33,784 nt of DNA, taken from positions 1 to 33,784 of the forward strand of contig JAEUKJ010000156.1 in NCBI GenBank assembly GCA_016792665.1, in the 5' to 3' direction. The position numbers were made by a program, and so were the translations under genes. Shown here in pieces: positions 24,576 through 33,398 of the stretch (position 1 is its first letter; the number at the start of each line of letters is the position of its first letter). Below the pieces are notes generated by a model. The model worked only from the letters and a program-made list of their open reading frames with translations. It made no database searches and had not been told where the DNA came from. The stretch comes from Deltaproteobacteria bacterium. Lineage in GTDB: Bacteria; Myxococcota_A; UBA9042; PHBI01.

Positions 24576-25124
24576 TCAGCCGTGCCCGGCCGCGAGCACG
24601 ATGACCGTCGTCGTGTTGCGCCCCGCGAGGCGCAGCGGATCGCCCAGGACGACCGGGCCATCGAAAGTGACCGTTCCCGAGAAGGGCTCGCGCGTCGCGG
24701 CCGAGGAGGGCCGGTACTGGAACGAGCGGGTGCCCGCCGCATCGGGCACGCCGAGCTCGATGACCGAGCCGGTCGCCGTGAGCGCCAGGGCGGCGACGTG
24801 CGCGGTCGGCTCGACCTGGCCGACGAGGTCCATGTGGCGCGCCAGGACCTCGACCCCGAAGGCGAGCATCGCCTGCACGAGCTCGCGCGCGCGCTTGTCC
24901 CAGAGGGCCCGCTGGGCGGGGCTGGCGTCGGCGTGGGTCGGCTCGACCTCGAGCTCTTGCGGGAAGCGGCGCTCGATGGCGGCCTGCTCCCCCGGCTGGA
25001 GGAGCCCATAGAAGGTGAGCGCCTCGTGCAGCGCGTGCTGCTCGGCAGGCGTCGCTCTCGCGAAGCGATCTTCGGCATCACGCATGTCGGAGAGACGAAC
25101 GGGAAACGGGAGCGCCTGAGTCAT
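24576..25124 (-). CDS. Hypothetical soluble protein
   Basis: The product has 182 residues without signal peptide or membrane span. The first ~100 residues look helical (DAEDRFARATPAEQHALHEA, RALWDKRARELVQAMLAFG). The rest looks like beta strands (HVAALALTATGSVIELGV, GTVTFDGPVVLGDPLRLAGR). I do not recognise the family and see no catalytic motif or cysteine. The ATG at 25124 is preceded by GAGG at 6-7 bases; earlier in-frame ATG codons at 25139 and 25163 lack a good ribosome site. It precedes the SRPBCC gene by 25 bases, so the two are probably one unit. Confidence 0.72.
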   Translation of the reverse strand: MTQALPFPVRLSDMRDAEDRFARATPAEQHALHEALTFYGLLQPGEQAAIERRFPQELEVEPTHADASPAQRALWDKRARELVQAMLAFGVEVLARHMDLVGQVEPTAHVAALALTATGSVIELGVPDAAGTRSFQYRPSSAATREPFSGTVTFDGPVVLGDPLRLAGRNTTTVIVLAAGHG

Positions 25125-25245
25125 CGGAGACCTCGACATTGAAGGGCGGTCGGACCTTGCCATGGAACCACCCGCGAGGCGATGGCACCTTCGCGGTCAC
25201 CGATGGTCCGTTTTTGGCCACACCCCGCAGAGCCGCGCCGCTGGC

Positions 25246-26850
25246 TCAGCGCGTGAGCTCGGCCCAGCCCACGCGCAGCCCGAAGGCGAGCCCCTCGGTC
25301 GGCCATGCCGCACTCGGTCGCGTCGGCGCGGCGACCCACGCGAGGTCGACGCCGACCAGCAGCCCCGAGGGCCACACGCCCTGCCACGCGAGCGTCAGCG
25401 GCGCGCCACGGATCGCCGGCTCACGCGAGGCGATATGCAGCGGCTGCATGCGCAGGGCCCATGCGAATGCATGGGGTTCATGCTCTCGGGCGCGCAGCTC
25501 GAAGACGGTCGACAGGGTCCGGTTCGCGACGAGCGCGTCGCGGCGGTCCTCGATCCCGAAGGCCACCACGAAGGTCGTCTCGGCGTCGATCGCGACCGCG
25601 ACGCCGAGGTCGAAGCGACCGAGCCACGTCGGCCCCTGCCCGTCCACCCCGAGCGCGACCGAAGCCCCGACCGCGAGATGATTGCGTCGCGCCCAGCGCG
25701 CCCCGAGCTCGACGGCCGCATAGGGCGCGGCCGACGCTCGCGGCGAGCGCTCGGGATGGGTCAGCGTCCCGGGCAGGGATGCCCCGAGCAGCAGGCTCGC
25801 GCTGCGGAGGAGCGACGACTCGACCGGGGCGTCCAAGGCCTTGCTGGCCGGTGGCGGGTGCAGCGTGCGGGCCTTGGCCAGGGCCTCGATGAGCGGCGTC
25901 ACCGCGTCGAGCCAGGTGCGTGGGTCGCGCTCGGGATCGACGGCGATGCGCAAATCGAGCAACGCGTCCGCGGTCTCGCGGCAGATCATGTACGACCGAT
26001 AGCGCCCCAGTCGCCGCCCGAGCACGCCCTGCCAGCCCGCGAGTGCCGGAAGGGTGGCCGGGTCCAGGGCGTCTGCCCGCCAGGGGCCGGCGAGCAGGGC
26101 GCGAAAGAGGCGCGGGCAGTCGGCGATCGTCGCGCGCGGATGACGACGCACGCTGACCTGTACCTCGGGATAGGCCGGGACCTCGCGCACGAGCGCGTCG
26201 AAGTCCCGCTCGGGGCGACGCTCGGCGACGTGCCAGCGTGCGCGCTCGTCGGGGCGGGTCAGCTCGAGCCCGACCGCCGGGAGGGAGATGGACTCGGGCA
26301 GAGGATCGTACGGAGGCGGCGGGCGGCGCCCGGACGGCACGAGGCGCCGTGAGGTGAGCGCCTCGGCGAGCGCTTCGAGCAGGGGCCGATGGGGATCGAG
26401 GGCATCGCGATCGAGCCCCGACGACAGCGACGTCGCGTCGATGCGCACGAGCAGTCGCGACTCGGGCAGGAGCAGGCAAAAGCGGTCGCGGCTCCGGATC
26501 CAGGTCGCCCCACCGATGACGACATCGAAGGGCTCCGGCATCGGGCAGTCGCGCGCGGTCCTGGCGCCGACCTGGACCTCGTAGCGCGTGTCACCGACGG
26601 TCACGCGGTCCCAGGCCATGGCCTCGGACCAGCTCGAGTCGACTTCGATCGATGCCGCGCCGAGCGCTTCCGGCACGCGCACCCGCAGCCCCGCGACGGG
26701 CAGATCGATCCACCGGTCGCCTTCCGCGATCACCGCCGGGCCGGCACTCGGTTCGGCCCGAGCGCGCGTGCCGACAAGCGCCAGGGCCAAGACCTGGAGG
26801 ACGAGGACCGCGAGGAGGCAGGTGCACGTAACCCTCGCAACCGGGTGCAC
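25246..26850 (-). CDS. Secreted protein of unknown function
   Basis: The product has about 534 residues. The N-terminus is a clear signal peptide (CLLAVLVLQVLALALVGTRA, cut probably after ARA). The mature part has a beta-rich front (GDRWIDLPVAGLRVRVPEAL), a middle part with paired cysteines (DCPMPEP, RFCLLLPES, DCPRLFR, MICRETA), and a C-terminal ~170 residues of alternating strands (YAAVELGARWARRNHLAVGA, TFVVAFGIEDRRDAL, LLVGVDLAWVAA) that could be a small outer-membrane barrel. The start is uncertain: I take the GTG at 26850 because the signal peptide begins there and AGGA lies just upstream (spacing short). The frame remains open upstream to 27141, which would run into the divergent LysM gene. 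It is followed 121 bases later by the next minus-strand gene. Confidence 0.75.
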   Translation of the reverse strand: MHPVARVTCTCLLAVLVLQVLALALVGTRARAEPSAGPAVIAEGDRWIDLPVAGLRVRVPEALGAASIEVDSSWSEAMAWDRVTVGDTRYEVQVGARTARDCPMPEPFDVVIGGATWIRSRDRFCLLLPESRLLVRIDATSLSSGLDRDALDPHRPLLEALAEALTSRRLVPSGRRPPPPYDPLPESISLPAVGLELTRPDERARWHVAERRPERDFDALVREVPAYPEVQVSVRRHPRATIADCPRLFRALLAGPWRADALDPATLPALAGWQGVLGRRLGRYRSYMICRETADALLDLRIAVDPERDPRTWLDAVTPLIEALAKARTLHPPPASKALDAPVESSLLRSASLLLGASLPGTLTHPERSPRASAAPYAAVELGARWARRNHLAVGASVALGVDGQGPTWLGRFDLGVAVAIDAETTFVVAFGIEDRRDALVANRTLSTVFELRAREHEPHAFAWALRMQPLHIASREPAIRGAPLTLAWQGVWPSGLLVGVDLAWVAAPTRPSAAWPTEGLAFGLRVGWAELTR

Positions 26851-27001
26851 TTCCTCAAATCGCGCGACCGGCGTATCACCCTGCCGGCTCGCGGCTGACC
26901 TCCAGGGGTGGCAGCCGAGGAGCACCTCGCCACGCGTTCGCACCTTCGCGGCCGCCCATCGCGGTACCGCTCGCGCGCACGAAAACCAGGAGTCCAAGAC
27001 C

Positions 27002-27601
27002 ATGTCGCTCTTCGATATCGTAAATCCCGTCGAAAAGGCCAAGGCCGCGCTCGCGGAAGCGCAGAAGGCGAAGGCCGACGAGTTCGCGCGGCAGGCCAAG
27101 GAGGCCATGGACAAGGCCATGGCGGCCGCGAAGTCGTCCATTGATCAGAAGGCCGCCGAAGAGGCCGCCAAGAAGGCCGCGACGGTGGCCAGGTGGAAGC
27201 AGCAGGAGGAGACGCTCGAGGAGGCCCTGGAGCACGTCGGCATCTCGGGCGTGGACGTGCAGATCGACGAGGCCGGCTTCGCGCGCCTCGTGGGCACGGT
27301 GAACAGCGCCGCCGACCGCGACACCGCCGTCGCCATGGTCGAGCAGATCCAGGTCTCGGGCCTCGACGTGCAGCTCGAGGTCGTGCCGCCCCCCGAGGTC
27401 CAGTCGGAGGCGCCCGCCCTCGATCTCGAGCAGCCGACCAAGTACAAGGTCAAGGCCGGCGAGTCGTGGTGGGGCATCGCGCATCGGGTCTACGGCGACG
27501 GGCAGCTCTGGAGCTCGCTCAAGGCGTTCAACAAGAACCCGAAGATGATCCACCCGGGCACCGAGATCCTCCTGCCCCCGAAGAACAAGCTCTCGAAGTG
27601 A
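27002..27601 (+). CDS. BON-LysM protein similar to YgaU/Kbp
   Basis: The product has 199 residues and no signal peptide. Residues 8-75 form a long Ala/Lys/Glu helix (EKAKAALAEAQKAKADEFAR). A BON domain covers about 76-130 (VDVQIDEAGFARLVGTVNSA, then DTAVAMVEQI). A LysM domain at about 148-195 closes the protein (YKVKAGESWWGIAHRVYGDG, then NKNPKMIHPGTEILLPP). E. coli YgaU/Kbp (149 residues), a cytoplasmic potassium-binding protein, has the same BON-LysM order, so a related role is possible. The long N-terminal helix is extra. Other LysM proteins bind peptidoglycan, but the lack of a signal argues against that here. The ATG has AGGAG upstream. A strong hairpin follows seven bases after the stop. 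Confidence 0.88.
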   Translation: MSLFDIVNPVEKAKAALAEAQKAKADEFARQAKEAMDKAMAAAKSSIDQKAAEEAAKKAATVARWKQQEETLEEALEHVGISGVDVQIDEAGFARLVGTVNSAADRDTAVAMVEQIQVSGLDVQLEVVPPPEVQSEAPALDLEQPTKYKVKAGESWWGIAHRVYGDGQLWSSLKAFNKNPKMIHPGTEILLPPKNKLSK

Positions 27602-27607
27602 CGCCGA

Positions 27608-27636
27608 CGATCGGCCGGTTTCGCGCCGGCCGATCG
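27608..27636 (+). terminator. Strong hairpin after the BON-LysM gene
   Basis: A perfect 11-base stem (CGATCGGCCGG paired with its complement) has a 7-base loop (TTTCGCG) and starts seven bases after the stop codon. No T tract follows, so it is not a classical intrinsic terminator. It may stop transcription with Rho or protect the 3' end of the mRNA. Confidence 0.6.
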
Positions 27637-27660
27637 CCCATCCGACGCACCTCACGACGC

Positions 27661-27711
27661 GCTTTCATCTCGACCGTGAAAGCGGGTAGAGTCCGGGGGT
27701 TACCACCCCGG
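27661..27711 (+). promoter_or_regulatory. Promoter and dyads upstream of the giant lipoprotein gene
   Basis: TAGAGT (27687-27692) could be a -10, with a weak -35 TTCATC (27664-27669) exactly 17 bases upstream. A perfect 7-base inverted repeat (GCTTTCA at 27661-27667, TGAAAGC at 27677-27683) covers the -35 and looks like an operator. A second hairpin (CCGGGG at 27693-27698 with CCCCGG at 27706-27711) ends nine bases before the ATG and touches the only Shine-Dalgarno-like bases (GGGTG). Expression may therefore be controlled at both levels; no regulator is known. Confidence 0.4.
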
Positions 27712-27719
27712 GTGTTCCG

Positions 27720-30700
27720 ATGCTCCGTCACAACTTCTTCGTATTCGCGACCCTCGTCGTCACGCTCTCGGCCTGCCCGGCCGACGACAAGCTCGCGGGC
27801 GACACGGTCGATCCGAACGACACCTCCGCCGAGGTTACCGACACCGCCGTGCCCGACTCGGTCGTCTTCGACACGGGCGGCGACTCGGTCGACACCGCGG
27901 CCCCGGACGCGAGCGACACCTCGGACGCCGCCGATGGCGAGGTCGTCACGAGCTGTCTCACGCCCGGCAGCTTCGGGTGCGCGTGCAGCGGCAACGACCA
28001 GTGTGTCGACGAGATGTGCATCGAAGGGGCCGACGGCGCCTTCTGCACCAAGGGGTGTATCACCGAGTGCCCGGCCGGCTTCGCGTGCTTGAACACGTCG
28101 CTTGGCGGCCCCGACCCGGTCTCGATCTGCGTGCCGCGGCATGCGCGCCTGTGCCGTCCGTGCATGGCGCAGAGCGACTGCCAGAGCCCGTTGGACCCGT
28201 CGCCCGCCGCCTGCATCGCGACCGGTGACGAGTCCGCCGGGAGCTACTGCGCGACCTCGTGCGCCCTCGACCCGTGCCCCGGCGGCTACGCCTGCGAGGA
28301 CGTCGCCATCGGCGACACCACGCAGAAGCTGTGCGTACCCGAGAGCGGCGAGTGCACCTGCCGTCCGAGCTGGGCCGGCCTCGGCTACACGACGGCGTGC
28401 TCCGAGGCGAATGAGACCGGTATGTGCCGCGGCTCGCGTACCTGCGGCGCGGCCGGCCTCACGGCGTGCTCGGCCCCGACGCCGAGCGAGGAGGTCTGTG
28501 ACAAGCTCGACAACGACTGCGACGGTGGCACCGACAATGTCGCCGAGGTCGCCTGCGATATCAGCAACGAATATGGCAAGTGCAGCGGGCGCTCGGGCTG
28601 CGACGAGAACGGGCAGCTCATCTGCGTTGGCAAGACACCGGCCCTCGAGCGCTGTAACGGCGAGGACGACGACTGCAACGGCTCGACCGATGAAGCCGAT
28701 GCGGGGTGGCCGGACTGCGCCCCGGCCGGGTGCCGCGCGACCGGCGACGTGTATATCGAGACGGGCTCGCCGAGCTGCGTGAGCGGTCACTGCGTCTACT
28801 CGGACCCGAAGCCCTGCGGGCTCTACACCTGCGCACTCGGCGGCGACTCCGGCAACACCTGCGCGAGCACGTGCACCGATGACACGACCTGCGCGGCGGC
28901 CGCGCACTGCGACGAGACGACCGGACTCTGCGTGCCGGATCTCGCCGACGGCGCGGCCTGCACCGACCAGAGCGACTGCGGCGGCGGGCACTGCCAGAAT
29001 GGCTATTGCTGCGCCACCGGCGACTGTTGCAAGCAGCCCGACGACTGCCCCGCGGCGTATCGGTCGGGGGCGGCGTGCGAGATGGCGAGCAACTGCCAGG
29101 GCACGCGCCGCGATGCGAAGTGCGTCCAGTCGATCTGCTCCATCAGCGAGCCGCTGGCCGACGACTCGGGCTGCTCGGCATCTGTGCTGGCGGTCGACTG
29201 CACGCCGTACCAGCCGCGCTACTGCACTGGCGCCCTCGACCAGGGCGCGCCGAGCTGCCCGAGCTCGTGCACCCGCGACTCGGATTGTGTCGAGGGCTTC
29301 CACTGCGATGGGACCTGTGTCGCGAATGTCGCCAATGGCGGCGCGTGCGACGAGGAGAGTGACTGCGCGAGCCTTCATTGCCAAAATGGCTTCTGCTGCG
29401 GCAGCGGCGACTGCTGCAGCGCACCGGTCGACTGCCCGGCGAGCTACCGCCGCGCGTCGGCGTGCTATGACGCGGCGGCCTGCCAGGGCGATCGCGTGGA
29501 CGCCCTGTGCGTCCAGAACCGCTGTGATTCAAATACGATTCAGGACGACGCCGGCTGCGACACCAACGTCGAGGCCAACGGCTGCGGGCCTTCGAAGTCG
29601 GTCTTCTGCAGCGGCGCCGGCGTGCAGAGCCCGCCCCAGTGTCAGTTCTTCTGCGCGCTGGACAGCGACTGCGACGCCGGCTTCCACTGCGACACGGTGT
29701 GCGTTCCGAATGTGCCAGATGGCAATTTCTGCGACGAGAACAGCGACTGCGTCTCGGCCCACTGCCAGGGCGGACTGTGCTGCCTGTCGGGGGATTGCTG
29801 CAATCTGGCGCGCGATTGCCCGGCGAGCTACACCGGCCCCGCGAACTGCGACTTCCCGACGAGCTGCCAGGGCACGCGCGACGCCGCGCAATGCAATAAC
29901 CACGTGTGTAAGACGGTGAGTGGCAGCGCCGACGACTCGGCCTGCACCAATGCCACCGTCGCCAACAACTGCGGGTCCTACCCGTCGGTGAGCTGCAACG
30001 GCCAGGCCGACCAACAGTCCCCGAGCTGTGCGACGCGCTGCGACTCGAACGGGCAGTGCGATGCCAACGCCTATTGTGACGCCAACGCGTGCAAGTCGAA
30101 GAAGGACGATGGCGTGCAGTGCACGGGCGATGCTCAGTGCACGAGCGGCCACTGCCAGAATGGGTTCTGCTGCGCGAGCGGCGATTGCTGCGCGCTGGCC
30201 GCCAACTGCAGTGCGGCGACCTACGGCACGACCAGCGTGTGCACGGACGCGGCGACCTGCCAGGGCGAGCGCAAAGACCCGGTCTGCCAGCAGTCGATGT
30301 GCAAGCTCGGGACGGCGGCGGTCGCCGACGACTCGGGGTGCGCGGGGCAGCTGAGTGACAGCTGCGGGTATTTCACGTCCGTCTTCTGCTCGGCCGCGGC
30401 GAACCAGAACAAGCCGCCGTGCGCGACGAGCTGCAGCGGAAACAGCGCCTGCGATGATGGGGCCTATTGCGACAACGGGACCTGCAAGCCCAATCAGGGC
30501 GTGGGGCAGCCGTGCACGACCAGCGCGCAGTGCGGCGGGCTCGCGTGCGTCGACAACGTGTGTTGCGCGTCGGCGTGCGGCGGGACCTGCAAGGCCTGCA
30601 ATGTGACGGGCAATCTCGGGAGCTGCCAGAACGTCCCCGACAATAGCGATCCCGACAACGAGTGCGGCGCGGTGAGCTGCACCGGGTACTACTGGGGCTT

Positions 30701-33329
30701 CGACGCCAAGACCTGCTATGCGCGGGCGAATGTCGCGGCAGCGGGCGCCTCCTGCAATGGTGCCGCGGCGTGCGATGGACCGGGCGACGTCTGCCCAGGC
30801 GCGGCCAAGGGCGCAGCGGGCCTCGTGTGCCACGACGTGTGTCAGGCGCCGACCGCCGGCAGCTGCCAGGGCACGACGCCCGGGAGCTGCACCAACATCA
30901 GCGGCGGCACGCAGACCTGCGGCGTCGGGCAGTGCGCGAGGACCGTCGACAAGTGCAGCAACGGCGCACCGCAGGCGTGCACGCCGGGCCAGCCCTCGGC
31001 CGAGGTGTGCGATGGGGTCGACAACGACTGCGACGGACTCACGGACGCGGCGGATCCGGACCTCGTGCTCGTCAACTGCGACAACCAGAAGGGCGTCTGT
31101 GCGGGCGCGAAGAAGCCGGCGAGCCTTTGCCAGGCGGGCACGTGGAAGGCCTGTACCGATGCGAATTATTCGGCCTATTCGGCGAATTATCAGGCCGGAC
31201 GCGAGACGAGCTGCGAGACGAGTGCGGTCGCGGGCGGGCTCGACAACGACTGCGACGGCTCGGTGGACGAGGACTTCTCGTACACGGGGCCCGACGGAAC
31301 CGCGGTGCAGGGGGCCGGCAAGGCCTGCGGCGTCGGGGTGTGCGCGGGCGGAACGACCATCTGCGGTGTCGGCAACACGCTGATCTGCACGGGCGATGTC
31401 CGCATCGCGACCGAGACCTGCGATGGGTCGGACAACGACTGCGATGGCAAGTCGGATTCGTTGGATCCGAGCCTGCAGTTGATCGCGTGCGACAACCAGA
31501 AGGGCGTGTGCTCGGGGTCGACCCGGCCCGCGAGTCTCTGTGCAGCGGGCACCGGGCAGAACTGCACGAGCGCGGTCTACACGGCGTTCTCGGCGAGCTA
31601 TCAGGCGAGTGAGACCTTGTGCGACGGCAAGGACAACGACTGCAGCGGCGCGGTCGACAATGGGCTCGTGGCCCCGAACAACTCGAACCAGAACGGGGCG
31701 TGCGCGGGGACCAAGAAGCTCTGCGCGGGCGCCACCGGTTGGGTCGACAACTATGGGAGTGTCGCGGGGTTCGGCTTGGCCGAGACGCCCAATGGCAATT
31801 TCGCCGACGAGAACTGCGACGGCATCGACGGCGATGTCAATCTCGGGTTGTTCGTCACGACGACGGGGTCCGCGACGAGCGCGTGCACCCAGGCCGAGCC
31901 GTGCACCATCGCGCGCGCGCTGGCGTTGGTGTCCGCGCAGAAGCCGCAGATCTACTTGCGGGCGGGGACTTACACGGGTCCCTTTGCGATTCCGCGGACG
32001 ATCGGGATTTATGGTGGGTACAACACCAACAACTGGTCGGTCCGCGCCTCGCGGACGACCGCAGGCTCGGTCGTCTATCTCGATGGTGGCAAGGTCGCGG
32101 CCGGTAGTCACACGGCGGTGATTACGGCGAGTGCGATCGGTTCTGCGGGAGATCCTGTCGTCATCGCCGACGTGAACCTGCGCGGTGCCAGCACCGCCGA
32201 TCGGCTGAACGGCTCGGGCACCTCGACCTACGGCGTCTTCTCGCGCAACTCCCATTTTCGCATGGAGCGCGTCGATGTGATTCCTGCGACGGCCGCGTCA
32301 GGTGGCGGTGGCAACTCCGGCGCGAGCGCGACCCAGAGTGCTGCGGTCGGCGGAGGCGGTGGAGAGACTGGCGAGCAGAGTGCGCAGGCCTGCGGGACGT
32401 ATCGCCCCCTTGGGGGCGCCGGTGTGTCGCAGGCCTGTCCGGACTCGACCTCCACGTCGAGCGGAGGGGGCGGCACCGGCGGCTCGAAAGACACGAGCTG
32501 CGGCTGGACGGGCATCTGCAGCAACTGCGACGCGACCAACGGTAATGCCGGCAATAACGCCAGCGTGACAAGTGGCGCGCTGGGTACAGGGGGTGGCGGC
32601 GGTGGGACCTGCACCGGCAGCCCTCCGGGAACCGGGAACTCCGGGCGGGTGGTTGACGGCAGTGCGGGCGCCGGCGCGAGCGGGACTTTCGGGTACCTCG
32701 ACGGGAGTGACTATTGGTTCGGCTTCGCTGGCGGTGGCGGTAGTCTTGGGTCCAACGGCGGTGGGGGTGGCGGCGGTGGTGGTGCCGGTGGCTGCGACGG
32801 GGGCAAGGATTCTCGCGGTGGCGGCGGCGGTGGCGGCGGCGCGGGCGGTTGCCGTGCGACCGGCTTCGGCACGGGAGGCTATAGCGGGGGTGGGTCCTTC
32901 GGCCTCTTCACCTACGGTGGCAGTTACGTGGTCGTGGGCCCAAGCACGCTCCTCCTCGGCAGCGGTGGTGTGGGTGGGACGGGCGGCGCGGGCGGGCTCG
33001 GACAACCGGGCGGAGCCGGTGGCGGCGGCGGTGCCGCGGCTGGAGGATCGGTCGCAGGTGGCGCAGGTGGTACCGGCGGTCGCGGCGGTCATGCTGGGGC
33101 AGGCGGCGGTGGCGCAGGCGGAGCGTCTTTCGCGGCGCTCATCGTAGGTGGCACCTGGTCGACCCAAGGGGTCATCACCTACAACCCGAACATCCCCGGC
33201 GGGGCCACGGGAGGCGCGGGCGGCACGACGGGCGTAAGCGGCGGGAGTGGAGTTGCCGGGCCCATCGGCAACGTGAGACAATGCACTATCACCAACGTCG
33301 GGGGCGTTCGGACCTTGAGCTGCCCGTAG
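27720..33329 (+). CDS. Giant modular Cys-rich lipoprotein with MopE-type motifs
   Basis: The product has 1869 residues. The lipobox LSAC (in MLRHNFFVFATLVVTLSACP) makes it a surface or periplasmic lipoprotein. A Thr/Asp/Val-rich linker follows. A Cys-rich front carries MopE-like Asp/Cys motifs (CDKLDNDCDG at ~28497, CNGEDDDCNG at ~28653). Four tandem Cys-rich units of about 130 residues span 28950-30512, each opening with a CQNGFCC-like motif followed by a GDCC motif. Five more MopE-like motifs lie between 31001 and 31830, with a duplicated ~65-residue block (CDNQKGVC). A short pectin-lyase-like beta-helix segment comes next (IYLRAGTYTGPFAIP, IGIYGGYNTNNW), then a glycine-rich region from ~32290. 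MopE-type motifs bind metal in related proteins; adhesion or metal capture at the surface is plausible. The start at 27720 is the first ATG giving the signal. Confidence 0.88.
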   Translation: MLRHNFFVFATLVVTLSACPADDKLAGDTVDPNDTSAEVTDTAVPDSVVFDTGGDSVDTAAPDASDTSDAADGEVVTSCLTPGSFGCACSGNDQCVDEMCIEGADGAFCTKGCITECPAGFACLNTSLGGPDPVSICVPRHARLCRPCMAQSDCQSPLDPSPAACIATGDESAGSYCATSCALDPCPGGYACEDVAIGDTTQKLCVPESGECTCRPSWAGLGYTTACSEANETGMCRGSRTCGAAGLTACSAPTPSEEVCDKLDNDCDGGTDNVAEVACDISNEYGKCSGRSGCDENGQLICVGKTPALERCNGEDDDCNGSTDEADAGWPDCAPAGCRATGDVYIETGSPSCVSGHCVYSDPKPCGLYTCALGGDSGNTCASTCTDDTTCAAAAHCDETTGLCVPDLADGAACTDQSDCGGGHCQNGYCCATGDCCKQPDDCPAAYRSGAACEMASNCQGTRRDAKCVQSICSISEPLADDSGCSASVLAVDCTPYQPRYCTGALDQGAPSCPSSCTRDSDCVEGFHCDGTCVANVANGGACDEESDCASLHCQNGFCCGSGDCCSAPVDCPASYRRASACYDAAACQGDRVDALCVQNRCDSNTIQDDAGCDTNVEANGCGPSKSVFCSGAGVQSPPQCQFFCALDSDCDAGFHCDTVCVPNVPDGNFCDENSDCVSAHCQGGLCCLSGDCCNLARDCPASYTGPANCDFPTSCQGTRDAAQCNNHVCKTVSGSADDSACTNATVANNCGSYPSVSCNGQADQQSPSCATRCDSNGQCDANAYCDANACKSKKDDGVQCTGDAQCTSGHCQNGFCCASGDCCALAANCSAATYGTTSVCTDAATCQGERKDPVCQQSMCKLGTAAVADDSGCAGQLSDSCGYFTSVFCSAAANQNKPPCATSCSGNSACDDGAYCDNGTCKPNQGVGQPCTTSAQCGGLACVDNVCCASACGGTCKACNVTGNLGSCQNVPDNSDPDNECGAVSCTGYYWGFDAKTCYARANVAAAGASCNGAAACDGPGDVCPGAAKGAAGLVCHDVCQAPTAGSCQGTTPGSCTNISGGTQTCGVGQCARTVDKCSNGAPQACTPGQPSAEVCDGVDNDCDGLTDAADPDLVLVNCDNQKGVCAGAKKPASLCQAGTWKACTDANYSAYSANYQAGRETSCETSAVAGGLDNDCDGSVDEDFSYTGPDGTAVQGAGKACGVGVCAGGTTICGVGNTLICTGDVRIATETCDGSDNDCDGKSDSLDPSLQLIACDNQKGVCSGSTRPASLCAAGTGQNCTSAVYTAFSASYQASETLCDGKDNDCSGAVDNGLVAPNNSNQNGACAGTKKLCAGATGWVDNYGSVAGFGLAETPNGNFADENCDGIDGDVNLGLFVTTTGSATSACTQAEPCTIARALALVSAQKPQIYLRAGTYTGPFAIPRTIGIYGGYNTNNWSVRASRTTAGSVVYLDGGKVAAGSHTAVITASAIGSAGDPVVIADVNLRGASTADRLNGSGTSTYGVFSRNSHFRMERVDVIPATAASGGGGNSGASATQSAAVGGGGGETGEQSAQACGTYRPLGGAGVSQACPDSTSTSSGGGGTGGSKDTSCGWTGICSNCDATNGNAGNNASVTSGALGTGGGGGGTCTGSPPGTGNSGRVVDGSAGAGASGTFGYLDGSDYWFGFAGGGGSLGSNGGGGGGGGGAGGCDGGKDSRGGGGGGGGAGGCRATGFGTGGYSGGGSFGLFTYGGSYVVVGPSTLLLGSGGVGGTGGAGGLGQPGGAGGGGGAAAGGSVAGGAGGTGGRGGHAGAGGGGAGGASFAALIVGGTWSTQGVITYNPNIPGGATGGAGGTTGVSGGSGVAGPIGNVRQCTITNVGGVRTLSCP
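28950..30512 (+). repeat. Four tandem ~390-base Cys-rich repeat units inside the giant lipoprotein
   Basis: The first conserved Cys codon of each unit is at 28959, 29346, 29730 and 30120, and the same position recurs at 30513, so units are 387, 384, 390 and 393 bases. Each unit has in order a C-x4-DC or C-x4-QC pair, an HCQNG-type motif (HCQGG in unit 3), CC then GDCC, a CQG motif, DDS/A-C, and a SPxC/APSC block with two later Cys pairs. The copies have diverged at the DNA level, so the duplication is old. Confidence 0.85.
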
Positions 33330-33338
33330 CCCCAGACG

Positions 33339-33387
33339 CGTTCGGGATCTTGGAGAATCGGGGGATCCTCCGGCATCCCGGCGAACG
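33339..33387 (+). terminator. Bulged hairpin between the two lipoprotein genes
   Basis: CGTTCGGGAT (33339-33348) pairs with ATCCCGGCGAACG (33375-33387) through GGGAT/ATCCC and CGTTCG/CGAACG with a small bulge; an inner GGAG/CTCC can extend it. It fills most of the 69-base gap between the two genes. No T tract follows, so it is a possible terminator or mRNA-stabilising stem. Confidence 0.4.
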
Positions 33388-33398
33388 ATGGGGACCTC

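Noticed and set aside
28950-30512. Periodic repeats considered as a CRISPR array
   Set aside because: The period is ~390 bases, the units are coding and diverged, and no short identical repeats or cas genes are present.
29529-32255. 908-codon open frame opposite the giant lipoprotein
   Set aside because: Arg/Ala/Val-rich shadow with no motif; the sense frame has the lipobox and regular Cys repeats.
32290-33260. GGN-rich DNA considered as a non-coding minisatellite
   Set aside because: The frame stays open through the region and continues to a sensible end with a final Cys motif, so it is coding.
33339-33387. Hairpin considered as a classical intrinsic terminator
   Set aside because: No T tract follows and the stem is bulged; kept only as a low-confidence hairpin.
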